Assembly: GCA_009760855.2 (NCBI GenBank)
Contig: WPIO01000074.1
Location: forward strand, 592,001 to 656,000
Reading direction: 5' to 3'
Source of the DNA: Cristatella mucedo
Lineage: Eukaryota; Bryozoa; Phylactolaemata; Cristatellidae
Length of the DNA: 64,000 bases
The position numbers and the translations under genes were made by a program. Within the stretch, counting starts at the first letter, position 1; each line of letters begins with the position of its first letter. The notes under the pieces are model-generated. The model was not told the DNA's origin. It did no database searches and was given only the letters and a program-made list of their open reading frames with translations. This document shows, one piece after another, positions 1-11,299 of this stretch.

Positions 1-180
1 TTTGGCTAACCGTGTATTAAACCACAGCTTTACACTAACCCATCGCTGATTGCCGTGTTAGCCATTATCCTATCGGTCAGCCCACGGCTTTGCCTGAGTC
101 CGGTCCCATCACCCGTGGCTAAGGGTTAGCTCATGGTCTTGCGTTAGCCCGAGGCTTGATGTTAACCCATGGCTTGGGGA
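1..180. repeat. Degenerate minisatellite, unit about 20 bp
   Basis: The first 180 bases repeat variants of a motif close to GTTAGCCCATGGCTTG, for example at 142-160 and 161-178, with spacings of roughly 17-25 bp and heavy divergence. The array runs off the left edge of the window. The same motif appears in inverse orientation at 17.7-18.1 kb. No coding signal is seen. Confidence 0.6.
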
Positions 181-2286
181 CAGTCTGTCTTAAGAAGTAG
201 GAATGTTGGTTTTGGGCTGCCGTTTACTTGCTCACTCCATGCCTGCGACGATTTGGTCAGGTTCTGTGGTCTAAACCGATGACTTGAGCTGGTTGGGGGC
301 ACTTGCGTTCAGAGTTTACCATGGTGGCCGTGACGGCTTGATGAGCTAGAATAACCTGAACAACGATTCTCATCGATTTTTTGGATCTACTGATCAATGA
401 TGTTACTCGATTTTTCGGATCGCTTGATTAATGATGCTCATTGAACCTTGAGCAGTAGAATTATTATCATAAGGCTGGCATCCAGCCCGATCAAACTGCA
501 GTAATCGGATTGCTAGCTTTGGAAATAGTTGTCCAGATGAACATATCTTAGGCTAGAAGGAATGATTATGTGGCCCCCTCCTGTGCCTGGTTGGTTACCT
601 GCCCAGTGCCGTGTTCAATCGGTCTCCGTCTGGAGCCTTTCTACACCAACACCTACTTTTCTACAGTGAGCCTTACCTCAAAGATCGATGTCAAAGGCAA
701 TGGTTGGTTCGCCCTTGGTAGCATTATAGCCATCCACTTTAATGAGCTTGCCTCTAACATAGCGCCTCGAAAGGTGGCGCGACCCAGCCACCGACAGGGG
801 GCAAAACCCGCCAAGCTGGTGGCTTCACACAGGGCGTGCAGCATAAATGAATCGGTAGCAAATTAAGGACGTCAATCCACATCTCCCAAGATTATTCAGG
901 CCTCTTTGCACGTAGATCTTGACCACTTGAAAGTTACATCGTGCTCTGCATGAGGCGTTCTGCCGAGACACAAGGATGAAGAAAGCAGAATTTAAGCAGC
1001 CCCAACGAGAACCAATAAACTCCCCTGGTAGCATTATTTCAAGGACTTCCTCTACTTGCTGGAAAAAATAAATGGGCAGAGCAAACAAATAGGCAGAAAA
1101 ACTACTGCAGACAAGAAGGATTGCTGATTGCAGAGGCAAACAATCCGACTCTGTTTAATTAGAGAGGCAGGATTAGCAGCAGACCCCTGCGCCCTTATCT
1201 GCCATCTGATCTCCTGGCCCGGCATGTTTTTAGGATGTCTTCAGAAGCACATAGTGCTTTATCCCTACGCACACAGGATGGCATTGTTTTTTGCATGCAG
1301 GAGCATATCGTGGGCTCTACATCTGACCAGTTGGGAGGCTGGAGACAGTTGGTCTCTCCTTGTCTCCGACCGTCTCTCTATTTTTGCCTGTATTCAGTCA
1401 ATGCTGTCGCACTCATCTTCGCATTACAACTGCACAGAGCAGCCGTTGTAGTAGAAAAGAGTGAGTAGAGTACGCAAGTATTCGGCTCTTGCAGCCGTGT
1501 GGCTAGCTGCCGTTGCGAAGGAAGCGCACTGAAGATCGCCTCTGAACCTGCGGCCATGTCTTGCGTGGAAGATCGCACCCTCGATGCATCCCCGGAGGCA
1601 CAGATCTCGCAGCCATTGTGGCCGAGCCATCGCTAGTGGTGCCTCATTCGGATCGCTCCGTCAGCAGGCAAGACAGGAAGCCCGCCGTCGCGTCCAAGTC
1701 AGGACCAGTCCGGATGCAGCTGACGGAGGATTCCCACCCAAATGGATCTGACACCTAGATTTTGGGCAGATTCAAAAGGACACATGCTGGCAAATTCGAC
1801 TAGAGTGCTAGCTTTTTCAATATCTGAATCGCACCTGGTTTCATAGCCAGTAAGTTGGTTTCATTGCCATTCTGTTTAAGAAGGGAGCACTCGGAAAGAC
1901 TGCCAAAGCTTTGCCGTAGGCGGTGGCGTTCGCTTCATGGGCACCTCGCGGAACGACCGTGCACCGATTGCTACTCTGCTAAAGACGGATCGGTTCAGCG
2001 ATGCAGCGTCGCCTCCCTGTGCTATGGTTACCGGCTTGCACAAATAGTGGCAGAGGAGATGGGCGGCCACCATGGCGTCAAAGCCTTTCATTTTGGGAAC
2101 ATGCAACGTCAAGGTGGAATGAATCAGATGTCAGGACAGCACAACGGCGGACCGACCGGCTCTATCATCCAGATCCCTGCACTTACTTAGTCAGGCGTTG
2201 CCAACGTCGTGTCGGCAGTGCCTGCTTCTCGAAGCCATGGCAAACCTAATGGTCTACCAACGATACTCAACTGAGCCTGAGAACTT
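181..2286. other. Anonymous sequence, no supported gene
   Basis: Open frames here are at most 111 codons, overlap one another on both strands, and show no recognisable domain. A short near-repeat of a GATTTTTCGGATC-type phrase occurs around 370-425. No RNA gene or intact mobile element is visible. Confidence 0.5.
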
Positions 2287-2294
2287 ACACCACA

Positions 2295-2331
<37 letters not shown>

Positions 2332-2354
2332 CACACAGACAGACAGAGAGAGAC
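2287..2354. repeat. Microsatellite (CA)n with GACA/GA end
   Basis: A nearly pure CA dinucleotide run of about 50 bp passes into AGACAGACAGAGAGAGA. It creates long artificial valine/cysteine frames on the minus strand that are not genes. Confidence 0.95.
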
Positions 2355-3458
2355 ATGCTTAGTAAGAAAAAGAGGGGTCTAGAAGGGACAGACAGCGAGC
2401 CAGCGACTGTCTGCTTCTTCTGTACGGACAAGCTCACCCGGCTCATAGAGGAATAGCAGGATGCACGTGCAAAATGCATGCATGGAATTTGTAACTAGTA
2501 ACGAACACGCAGAGCCGTCGTTGTAGTCACTAGCTTCGCAGCCGATGCCGTTGGTAAACGTAGCCCGAATGCATTGCATTGCCTCTAGATTAGTCAACTG
2601 AAGTGAGGGGTGCGACCTTCCAGATGAGCTAGCTATAAGACATTTAATTAAATAACGCCCTTAGAGAATTAATTTTCTCTTAGGTACAGATGCTGTAAGG
2701 GAGGCAACGGCTGAACTTCACAGCTCCATATGGGCAGTGTTTAATCCACTCAACCGATTACTTCCTAGCTCGAGGCTCGGAGGGCAGACCTGAATGACAA
2801 GCATTGATTTACTGCTAATTCTAGTGACGACTGGGTCACGTATTAGCCTTGTGGCGATCGGCATCAGGCAGAGAGCGACTTGGCTGGCTGCCGCGGGTTT
2901 GATTCGAGCTAGTTGACACTAGTAAAATTAAGGTTGACTGACTAATAGCCTGGCTGAGTTACTCATGGCTTGACCTGCAATGCTACTGGCCACCATTTTG
3001 TACAGGTGCTAAAATTGCCTGGTGGGCGGGCCCTAGATCGGTCGATCGGCCACCGAGATCAACAGTACATGGACTAGCAGTAGTGGCTTGGCAATACTTG
3101 TTAGATACCAGTACAATAGTGCTCCAAAGTAATACCTTCCTTCTGTATGGCCTGCTCTGCTAGGCTAGGCACAGCGTGAAGGGATGAACTGCAGGCCTCT
3201 GCTAAACTCGGCACTGCTTTGCTGCCCAGCAGCCGAGGCCAGCAAGTGCACCAGCAGCATATCGAGAATAAACTTTCATTTCTTTCAGTAACGATCTTTG
3301 CTCATCCACCACTTCGCCTTCGGCATTGCAACGTGAGGAACTATCCCGCGCGAGAGGAGGTTTTGAGGCGTTATTAGCCCACTAACTACTATTCATCCGG
3401 CCGGTGCAGCTCATAGTGAGGACTCATACTAAATTTGATCAAATGGAAATGGAAGACT
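2355..3458. other. Anonymous sequence with weak repeat traces
   Basis: No gene is supported. One retroelement tail relic is listed separately (2,648-2,695). Around 2,866-2,920 there is a weakly tRNA-like stretch containing GGGTTTGATTCGAGC, which resembles a Pol III B box; the rest of a tRNA fold is not evident. Confidence 0.4.
2648..2695 (-). mobile_element. Retroelement 3' tail relic (GCGC/GAGA...TCTC/GGCAC type)
   Basis: Read on the minus strand, the sequence has the order TACCTAAGAGAAAATTAATT then TCTCTAAGGGCG, matching the dispersed 3' tail seen better preserved at 23.3-23.6 kb and 59.35 kb. The copy is short and diverged, with no body attached. Confidence 0.4.
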
Positions 3459-3597
<139 letters not shown>

Positions 3598-6500
3598 GCC
3601 GATGAAGCGCTGTGGCTGATATGGAGAGAGGCCGTCGAAGCATAGCTGCCACTGGTCGCTCAGCCGACTGACGCCGAAGTATACGAAGATGTCCAGCCTC
3701 TGGATCTTGAAGTGTTTCAGTGGCCGCCTCACGGGCAGCTCGATGACCTCACGGAATTGAACGGCAGTGGTATTGCGAGCTAGGTGAACGACCGCATGGC
3801 TTGACCGAGAAGACTGCACGAAGGTGAGAACACTGCCCGAAGGCGGAAATATTTCACCAAGTTGGCAAGACTACATGAGATGGGCCACCAAAGGTCAAGA
3901 AAGTGCACAAAAGCAAGAGGGCTACTGAAGCAAGTGCACCCGATGCGGATCGATATTTCGCTTCCACGACCGAAGTAAAGATCTGAAAGCGAAACCGAAA
4001 CGGCGTTAGGCGATAGGTTACACAGCTCGGTAAGGGGCAGGTTACGCCTACCCAGCCGAGCCTTTGGCCGTCACCATTGAATGCTGATTGCATGCATCGG
4101 CCCATCGATATTATTCTTTTCATCGCCACTTTGACACGAAAAACGCGAGTCGGCCGGCACAATCAACGGGGCGGTGCGCGGGGGGGGGGGGGGGGGTTGG
4201 CCCGGGGGCGGTGCCGGGGGCCGTGCCGGAAGGGAGAGTGGAGGGATGAACCGATCCAGTCGCATACCCCAACGGGGCGTGACTCGATCTAGTATCCGCA
4301 AGGTTACTTTGGCCTGAAGTTCCAGAAAACACCTAACGGATGATGTCTGTACAAGAGGAGATGAGCGATAACGATTCTAGTGGGCTTAGCAGGTTTGACT
4401 CTCAAGGTTCTTACACTGAAACTAAGACAGTACGGCTCCTCTTGTAAGCAGTTTCGACAGTGGCGGCAATACAGCTACTCCAGGCTCGGCCACACCATTG
4501 AAGTAGTCAGTCGCATGCAGCAATTAAAACCAACACGTTGCACCTTGCTTGGCAGTGGCTTCTTGCTTGCTTTTACGGTTGCAGACACGTGTACGAGCAG
4601 CAGCCTCGTGCTCTCACCGGGGGGGGGGGGGGCGCGTGCCCAGTGGCTGGAGTAGCTGGAGTAGCTGGCGCCGACGCATTTCTCTCTCGAGTCTCTCGGG
4701 ATGAGTGCTCGAGGTCGGTTCGTGCTCACTCCAACGGCGTTGCAGTGAAATTCCGCGAGAGTACCTTGGACGACGCTCGCTAAAGGCTCGGCGGGCCCTG
4801 GTCGAATCGGTAGACGAAGACTTACGACCGAAGTAAAGATCTGAAAGCCATGGCCGACCGCTGCGTCAGTGCTCACCCAAGTCAGCACGAGGCTGGACGC
4901 ATTATGTGGCCGCACGACGTTGCAGTCTACTGCGGAAGAAATACGTCGGCCAACTGCTGATACAAAAGTAAACCGGGAATGAGTCGGTTGAGGCGCCGGA
5001 GCTAGAGTTGGCTGGCGGCTAAAGTGGAGAGCTAGAGCCTCGAAGGCAAGGCACGGACTTACCTGAGAGGAGACGTGGCCGGCAACGTGCTACCTGCAAG
5101 GCTTTCACGCCCGTCCGTCAGTCCGAACAGCGATCAGTCAGGGGCGCCGACTAATTGGCCGCCCGCCGGATGGTAGTTCAAGAGGTCAGAAGGCGCGGCA
5201 AAACGAGCTGACTCGGCGCTCGATCAACTGGAAAGCCACGAGCCGAGCACCTGCCCGCTGCTCCTCCGGAGCAGTGCAAGTGCTGTCGGCATTGTAGGTG
5301 CGCGGTGACCTGCTTGGGGGGGGGCCTGGATAATGCGCATTGCTTGTGCTTCAGCATCCTCTGGGCGAAAGAGCGATAATGTTAAGGAAGAGTGACGCGG
5401 ACCGGTCTCGTGAGGAAGGTAAAATCCCTACGAATGTCTTGACTTCGCTCGGGAGCAACTGTCAACTGTTCTTCCGTGCTCGCATAATTCTCAGCAACGA
5501 GCCCGAGCCCTAGCGATGCCCAGCCTGAACGTCCAAGTCCTCCCCCCCCAAGCAGGCTGACGTCGGGGTAGAAGTTACCTGCAGTTTCTTAGCGACGTCA
5601 TGCTCGTAGAAGCAGACGACATTAATGAAAGGCTTTGCCGTGGGAGAAAGCTCTACTGAAAATTTGATCGCCAATTGTACCATTTGCTCTGTCCGTGCAA
5701 GCGTCTAAGCCCGATATTAGTCTCTACTTTGAAGATGTTTAGCCTGCTTCCTGCTCACTTCGTCTAAATGGATATTTCATCTCACTTCTTCTGGGCTGCG
5801 ATTTCACTTGGCCCAGGTTTCGATTAACTCACCCTCCAACAGATCGTTGCTGACGCTTTGTTGTAAGGACACACCCGTGACGCGTGGCTGCCGCTTCGCC
5901 TAGATCATGGACAGCACAGCTTTAATAGCTTCAGTTGGCTGTCTGCTTTATGCGAAGAGAGTAGACTGGCGTGAGCAGCAAACGCGCGCACGTCTTCTGC
6001 TCATCCTATGTAGAGTGTCCTGATGCATCTCCCTTTGCAGTTTTAATAAATTCTTTATGTTGAGCCCGGCTGTGGCATATTGGAATAAATAGGTGCACTA
6101 TTCACCATTTCTCTATAGCACCTTGCTGGCCTTAGCCTAATTTTAGCGCGAACAAGATCAGTTCTGCCACGGGCAAAAACTCTTTTGTCTCGTAGCAGTG
6201 AGCCAAAGAGGAGCGCCAGCGCGACTAGAGAGCAAGAGCTCTAGCCAGGTAGCTCTGAGACCAGCGGTGGCGTACCGGCCTTTAGAACTGGTCCGATATC
6301 CGCGGGAGCTGCTGATTGATGTTGGCTGGCCTGTCAACCTCGGCCATAACTCTGTCCAAAAAGAATCGTCTGAAACCTATTCGGCATTCAAGCTGGGCAG
6401 GGATGCCTTTCCAGTGGCCTGCTGACGGTATTAATTCCTTACCGTAATGGGCCACGGTGTCGGGCCCAATACCACTAAGCTCTTGCCCCATTGTCTCAGC

Positions 6501-6690
6501 TAGGCATTTAAGAGTCGAGCGACGCTCTCTCTTGGTCTTTTTGTTCGGCACCTCTCTTCGGCTTCGCTTCGACGCCGTCGGACTCGTTTCTCTGAAAGCG
6601 AGGGAGGAGGGCGGGCTATTCGCCGGCAATTGACGGGACAGGACGAGACAGCGCTTGAAGAATTCGGTGGACTCCGCCAAATACTGTCGT
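3598..6690. other. Anonymous sequence with poly-G tracts
   Basis: No gene is supported; frames reach 146 codons but overlap on both strands and contain homopolymer translation. Two long G runs lie at 4,180-4,196 and 4,619-4,632, with a shorter one near 5,316. A phrase of about 24 bp containing CGAAGTAAAGATCTGAAAG occurs twice (about 3,967 and 4,828), 860 bp apart. A short dispersed repeat at 4,000-4,078 is listed separately. Confidence 0.45.
4000..4078 (+). repeat. Short dispersed repeat, copy 1
   Basis: About 75 bp (GGCGATAGGTTACAC ... GCCGAGCCTTTGGCCGTCAC) aligns with 7,286-7,360, where the phrases GGCGGTAGGTTACGCC, AGGTAAG, CAGGTTA and GCCGAGCCTTCGGCG keep order and spacing. It could be a small SINE-like or foldback element; family unknown. 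Confidence 0.5.
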
Positions 6691-7210
6691 TTCGTGCCCC
6701 ATTTTGTGTTTCTTTAGTGTCGTGTGTGTGGCGCTCGCACGTGGTGTAGGCGATAAGGGATTTTCCGGTGCGAGCTAGACGTAGTTGGTGTGATGGGTGA
6801 GATTTTCCGTTGGTTTGGGCTCCTTTGTCTATTTGGGCCGTTTCCCCTGGAGACGCAGGTAGCCTAAGTGTGTAGACGTGTTTCCTCCGAAAGAGTGCTT
6901 GGTGTGGTGCGTGAGTTATTCCTACCATTAAGGTGGAAGCGGAGCCCTAGTTCTCCAGTCAGGGTCTAGGCTCCGGTTCGGGCTCCTCATCTTATTCGGG
7001 TCGTTCCCCACTATAGACTCACGTAGCCTAAGTGCGGGGACGTATTCCCTCCGCAAGGGTGCTTGTGCTGTTGAGAGCGTGTGAGGAGTGTGGAGATAAA
7101 ACTGAGCTAGACGCGTAGCGACTTTGTGCGCTTGCGAATAAAGCTCAGTAAAATCCCCAATTTGCGTGTCTCGCTTTCCAATTCACACCGCGGACTCACG
7201 ACCCCCTTTA
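6690..7210 (+). mobile_element. Possible solo LTR with internal tandem duplication
   Basis: A block of about 115 bp (phrases GGGCTCCT, TAGCCTAAGTG, TTCCCTCCGCAAGGGTGCTTG) is present twice, at about 6,815 and 6,977, spaced 162 bp. It is followed by an AATAAA-containing stretch near 7,138 and a T/C-rich end at about 7,160-7,210. Duplicated upstream blocks plus a downstream polyadenylation signal are typical of LTR U3-R regions, but no flanking pol genes, second LTR, primer binding site or target duplication could be identified. A simple local duplication is the alternative. Confidence 0.25.
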
Positions 7211-7285
7211 GTAACTGTAATTAGGTCAGCGCCAGAAACGCTCCTTTCGTGGCGGCCTGCTTATTGCGCGTAGGCGCGAACAGAA

Positions 7286-7360
7286 CGGTATCAGGCGGTA
7301 GGTTACGCCGCTAGGTAAGCGTCAGGTTAAGCCTGCTGCGCCGAGCCTTCGGCGTTACAT
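7286..7360 (+). repeat. Short dispersed repeat, copy 2
   Basis: Partner of 4,000-4,078, in the same orientation. It holds the palindromic core GCCGAGCCTTCGGC, giving a small potential stem. Confidence 0.5.
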
Positions 7361-7483
7361 CTCTATATATGTCTCTCTCACCTTTATTTCCCTTCTTTGG
7401 CAAGCCAAGTGTAATTTAGAAAATGTGAAATTTAATGGTAAAAATTGGTTCTGCCAGTATATCTCCACTTGAATCTGCTATAA

Positions 7484-7735
7484 ATGTGTGTATTTATTAC
7501 AGCATTTAGTGGGTCCATGCGATTCATCCTTTGCGTGTTTATGCATGCTGACACTGCCACTAACCATATTTGCATGCTGACCCTGTGCTTCTCACCTGTA
7601 ACTATGTTATACTTGACAGTGTGCTTGTTACCTATAACCATTCGATCATGCTTCTTTTGCAGGGTATGTGATTAGTGCCTAGATGAGATTAAATTCTCTC
7701 GGGGCACTGCAAAAAATGTATTATTTTTATCATTG
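7484..7735 (+). mobile_element. Dispersed retroelement 3' fragment
   Basis: The order of phrases is: ATTTAGTGGGTCC, CTGACACTGCCACTAACCAT, TGCATGCTGACCCTGTGC, ACCATTCGATCATGCTTC, TTTGCAGG, then GTGCCTAG...GAGA...TCTC...GGGC and a T/A-rich end. The same order recurs at 11,300-11,580 (inverse), 13,615-13,870 (inverse), 17,028-17,213 (partly deleted) and 23,385-23,582. A conserved body ending in a stem-forming tail and (ATT)n is what 3' ends of CR1/L2-class LINEs, or SINEs using them, look like. The apparent 63-codon open frame is not conserved enough to be called a gene. Confidence 0.6.
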
Positions 7736-7984
7736 GCTCCTGCTGTTTATTCTGCCTCCCATATATTTATCCCTCTCTCCATCTCTCTTAAACCTCTTTT
7801 TTCTCTCTTTGCTTTTCCCACACATACACTCTCCATCTCTTTCTACCTCTCTCGGTTCATGTCAGTCAGTCTCGAAACTTTCTCAGGGCTTACTTAAGAC
7901 CGGATGAAACGGTTATGCTATAGCTGGCAGCATTGAGAAGAACATGCTAATCCCTCTGCTGAGCTCACGACAGAGGACTATGTG

Positions 7985-8150
7985 GTAATATCCTAGGAGG
8001 TAAGGTGCTGGCTCATCATGACCTAGGTGGTGGGTTCAAATCCTTCAGTGGGCGATTCTCTATTGCACTCTGCAAGATGCGGTGATCGGCGTGAGGGCTC
8101 TTCTACCACTATACAAATGAGGCTGTTAAATAAGCCAATATATACTTATT
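7985..8150 (+). mobile_element. tRNA-derived SINE copy
   Basis: A Pol III B-box-like GTGGGTTCAAATCC sits at about 8,029-8,042, followed by a CAGTGGGCGATT phrase and, about 75 bp later, a CTTCTACCACTATACAAATG tail. Another copy at about 59.5-59.66 kb has the same three elements in the same order (GTCGTGGGCTCAATTCC, AAATGGGCGATCC, TTCTGCTGCTATATAAATG). This layout is that of a tRNA-headed SINE; no functional tRNA fold is claimed. Confidence 0.6.
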
Positions 8151-8227
8151 TGTTTTTAACTCGGGATGTGGAAAGGGCTTCGCAATGGTTACCTGTCCTA
8201 GCGCGTTTGCTACTCACCTAGCCGCGC

Positions 8228-8337
8228 TGACAGAATCTGAAGCATTTGACAGAATCTGAAACATCTGACAGAATCTGAAGCATCTGACAGAATCTGAAGC
8301 ATCTGACAGAATCTGAAGCATCTGAAAGAATCTGAGG
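8228..8337. repeat. Minisatellite, 19-bp unit, about 6 copies
   Basis: CAGAATCTGAAGCATCTGA-type units repeat about six times with very few differences, so the expansion is recent. A looser GATCTAT-rich stretch follows at about 8,436-8,490. Confidence 0.9.
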
Positions 8338-10441
8338 ATCTCTTACTCAGCTTTGTCAGCTTCTTTCTAGTCTCCGCCGTCGATCACACCCAACTTTTGG
8401 AAGAAAAAAATGGCATCCGACAAGCATCCGAATTGATCTATCAGGTGATCTATTGATCTATCCATTTTATCTATCTATTGATCTATCATCACTGCCACGT
8501 GACGAGACCACGCGGGACCGACGGAAGCTGTTGGCAGACCTTTCTAACGGCCCAGTGAAGTAGCTGCACACCCCCGAACCAGCTCAAGCGTTAGAGTTTG
8601 CCAAACACATCAACAGTAATCTTGAGCCCAGGACGCTTAGAGTTTCATATCTCGATTGCTTAGTGTGCAGCCCTCTAGCCGACTGGCACGACAGCTGTCG
8701 CTGAACTCAGAGCACATGTTTTCAGAACGAGATTTGAACCTCCTGAGAATGGCTCCACTACAGCGGCTCCACTGAGGATGGCTACGTGATAAATCAACCG
8801 AGGACGAGATCGCTGGTCGCTCAAGACTCAATTACCACTGATTCGTCATCAGCAGCTGCCTCTGTTCGCGATCTGTCGCCAGGTGCTCTATGTCTAACTG
8901 ACCAGTGGGCAGGACATGGCAGATTTGTGTTTGTAGTAAGCAGCTGACCTGTGCCCATCGAACACTAATGCCTCGTGACAAAGGAGCTGTGAAAGCGATG
9001 TATGTCCGTAACCGCACAACTGTATGTGTAAGTAATAATGGTCTGACCTTAACACAGAGATCCATTGATGCAGCTGAGTAACTCTCAGCAGAGCGTATAA
9101 GCGACGTATAAGAGCGTATAAGCCACAGCCATTTTCTCGAGCAGTTGGCCGACTCGAATTGGAGTCCGGAGAGCAGATGATGATGATTGTTGGCCCTCTG
9201 TCACCATTCTCATAGCTCATAGCTCATGGAGCGTACGGATTCAGCATGCGTATGCATGGAGCATACGGACGCAGCTAATGCACGGAGCGCATCCAGAGCG
9301 AAGCGGAAGAAAAGAAGAAGCGCTGTTCGCCATGACGTCGAAGGCTGTCGCCTCACCGAGCCTCCTAAGAGCGCTTCAGAACGCCGTGCAAATAAAGGAG
9401 GAGATTGATAGAGGAGATTGGGGGGGGGCGGGGGTTAGCTAGCCCGTTGGCGGAAAGCAAACTCAGCGATTATAAGTCGCTTCGATTGGTTTTTTTTTTG
9501 CTTAGACCCTAATGCTCCGACTCAGCTTCGGCTGAGAGGGAAGAGAGGAGCGGTGGAGTTGCACTGGGAGCTAGCTGCGTTCAGCTTTTGAGCACTCGCC
9601 TTGGGACCGACCTCTGTAGAGCTGCCGTATCGCCCGCGCATACTGGATTTCCTGAGGACCAAGCTTCGGCACCTGGGCAGGCGCTGAGCGGGAGCTGGCC
9701 CCCCTGAAGCAGCAGGTGGGAGGGTGGGTGCGTGGGTTTGTGCAGCCTGTGCCGCCGAGCTATTCCACCTCTCCTTCGCTTTCATTGCTCTTCGGAGCCG
9801 GTCGGCCTCTGAGAGAGGCCCCGGATGTGCTGCAGGTGGCCCATTGATTCGAGTGCTGCGAACGCTTCAAACGGAGAAAACGCTCAATGCTACCGGTTAC
9901 TAGTGAGCTGCGATGGCACACTAGGTAAGGCAGTTGCAAGTTAGACGGACAGCATAGAGCTGCTACGTACACAATGGCGTTCAATAGATTTGTGACAGTA
10001 GCCCAAAGCGAGTACTATGGAGCAATTATTCTAGGGCCGCTTGAAGTACATAGCGAGTTCATTCGAGCATAAATGTCGGACCGCGTGCACACTTAAGAGT
10101 CTGAGCGCTTTGTCTTGGGTAAGAGGCCTCGCTAACAAGAGGTGCTGACGTCGGCCACATTCAATTCGCCTCGTATAAGGGGCGTTCGCTCTCTGCATTT
10201 ATTAGCGGGTGACCGCTCTTTCACCAACACGAGGCGGAAGCACGGCGTCTCAAGATTACTCAGCCGGCACCATATTTTGCCGCTTAGCCTGCTCTCGAAG
10301 AGCAGACGTGCTGGTCTACCGAATGGCACAGACGCGAACTGCCTCATTTATACAGCAGCCAGCCCGCTGCCTCATAGACGAGACTTCGCCGCTGGTTGCA
10401 TAAAGCCCCATCCCCAAAGAAAGTCAGTACAGAAAGTCAGA
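8338..10441. other. Anonymous sequence with small repeats
   Basis: No gene is supported. Small structures seen: three GAGCGTATAAG-like phrases around 9,095-9,122; a degenerate 22-bp duplication (ATGGAGCATACGGACGCAGC type) at 9,224-9,296; a G run near 9,420; and a CTCAGC-TTCG-GCTGAG hairpin at 9,531-9,546 following a run of T. Open frames up to 112 codons overlap on both strands. Confidence 0.4.
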
Positions 10442-10606
10442 GTAGAGAGAGAAGGAGAGGAACAAAGATCGAGACATTGAGAGAGAAGAGGTAGTGAGAG
10501 AAAAAGAGAGAGATGGATAGAGAGAGAGAGAGAGTGAGAGAGAGAAAAGGAGAGAGAGAGCGAGAGAGAAAGAGAGAGAGAGAGAGAGAGCGACAGAGAC
10601 AGAGAC

Positions 10607-10704
<98 letters not shown>
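10442..10704. repeat. Large (GA)n microsatellite with GACA interruptions
   Basis: About 260 bp is almost pure purine on the plus strand, first interrupted GA/GAAA, then GACAGA units, then about 70 bp of uninterrupted GA. Frames of Arg-Glu (plus) or Ser-Leu (minus) across it are artefacts. Confidence 0.97.
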
Positions 10705-10705
<1 letters not shown>

Positions 10706-10814
10706 GCGAGCCCTCGAAGCCGCCAGAATCCATGGCCGTAGATCGTGCGTCAAATGTTTGATACATTAAGTCTCCTGCTGGCGACAAATGCCAATCCCTT
10801 CCAGCCTTCTGAGC

Positions 10815-10890
10815 TGCCAAGAAAGAGAATGAGTTCTCTGAAGGTGCTATATCAGTTGTAATATTATTATTATTACTTCTACTACGACTG
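10815..10890 (+). mobile_element. Retroelement 3' tail with (ATT)n
   Basis: GCCAAGAAAGAGAATGAGTT then CTCTGAAGGTGCTATATCA and a run of ATT units match the dispersed tail consensus. The 5' part is missing. Confidence 0.55.
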
Positions 10891-10924
10891 CTTTCCCGTG
10901 ACTCGGCCGTGCTGCACACGTTCT

Positions 10925-11045
10925 CCTCGTTTCGCGAGATGAAGTCTGATGGCGACCGAATGCGTTCCGAAAGAGGTCTAGGCTGCGAGTGAGTGCCTTA
11001 TGCAGAGCTCTTTTGCCTAATATCCACCTCGTCTTTGGCGGATTG
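10925..11045 (+). mobile_element. 3' untranslated fragment of a non-LTR element
   Basis: The phrases GCGACCGAATGCGTTCCGAAAG, TAGGCTGCGAGTG and TATGCAGAGCTCTTTTGCC match the sequence that follows the ORF2 stop codon of the LINE fragment at 63.92-64.0 kb (GGCTACCGAATGCGTACC and so on). This copy extends further 3' than the window shows for the 63.9-kb element. Confidence 0.6.
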
Positions 11046-11200
11046 CAGACGGAGATAAATACATTACATTACATTATAATACCAATGGTATTACATTGAA
11101 CGAAATTACGTTATAATAACAATGGTACAACTAAAATTAAGACAATCATATAGCACCCGCAGAGGCCCCGAGTCTCTGTCTAGGCACATTGAATATGCTT
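11046..11200 (-). mobile_element. ATTAC repeats and a second tail relic
   Basis: A short (ATTAC)n / ATTATAAT run at 11,060-11,125 is followed on the minus strand by a GTGCCTAGACAGAGACT...GGGTGCTAT tail (about 11,150-11,195). The A/T repeats are in the position expected for the 3' end of that tail. Confidence 0.45.
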
Positions 11201-11299
11201 CAACAAATTATAGTGAGGCTCCTAATTCCGATTTCTCTCCCCAAAGGCCCGCCCTTTTGCTGTCTGAGGGGACGCGTTAAAGGTAAAAATCTGTTTTAA

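Noticed and set aside
2866-2920. Functional tRNA gene
   Set aside because: Only a B-box-like phrase is present; acceptor and anticodon stems cannot be formed convincingly.
10424-10919. Minus frames of 109 and 160 codons
   Set aside because: They are Ser-Leu and Ser-Val translations of the GA microsatellite.
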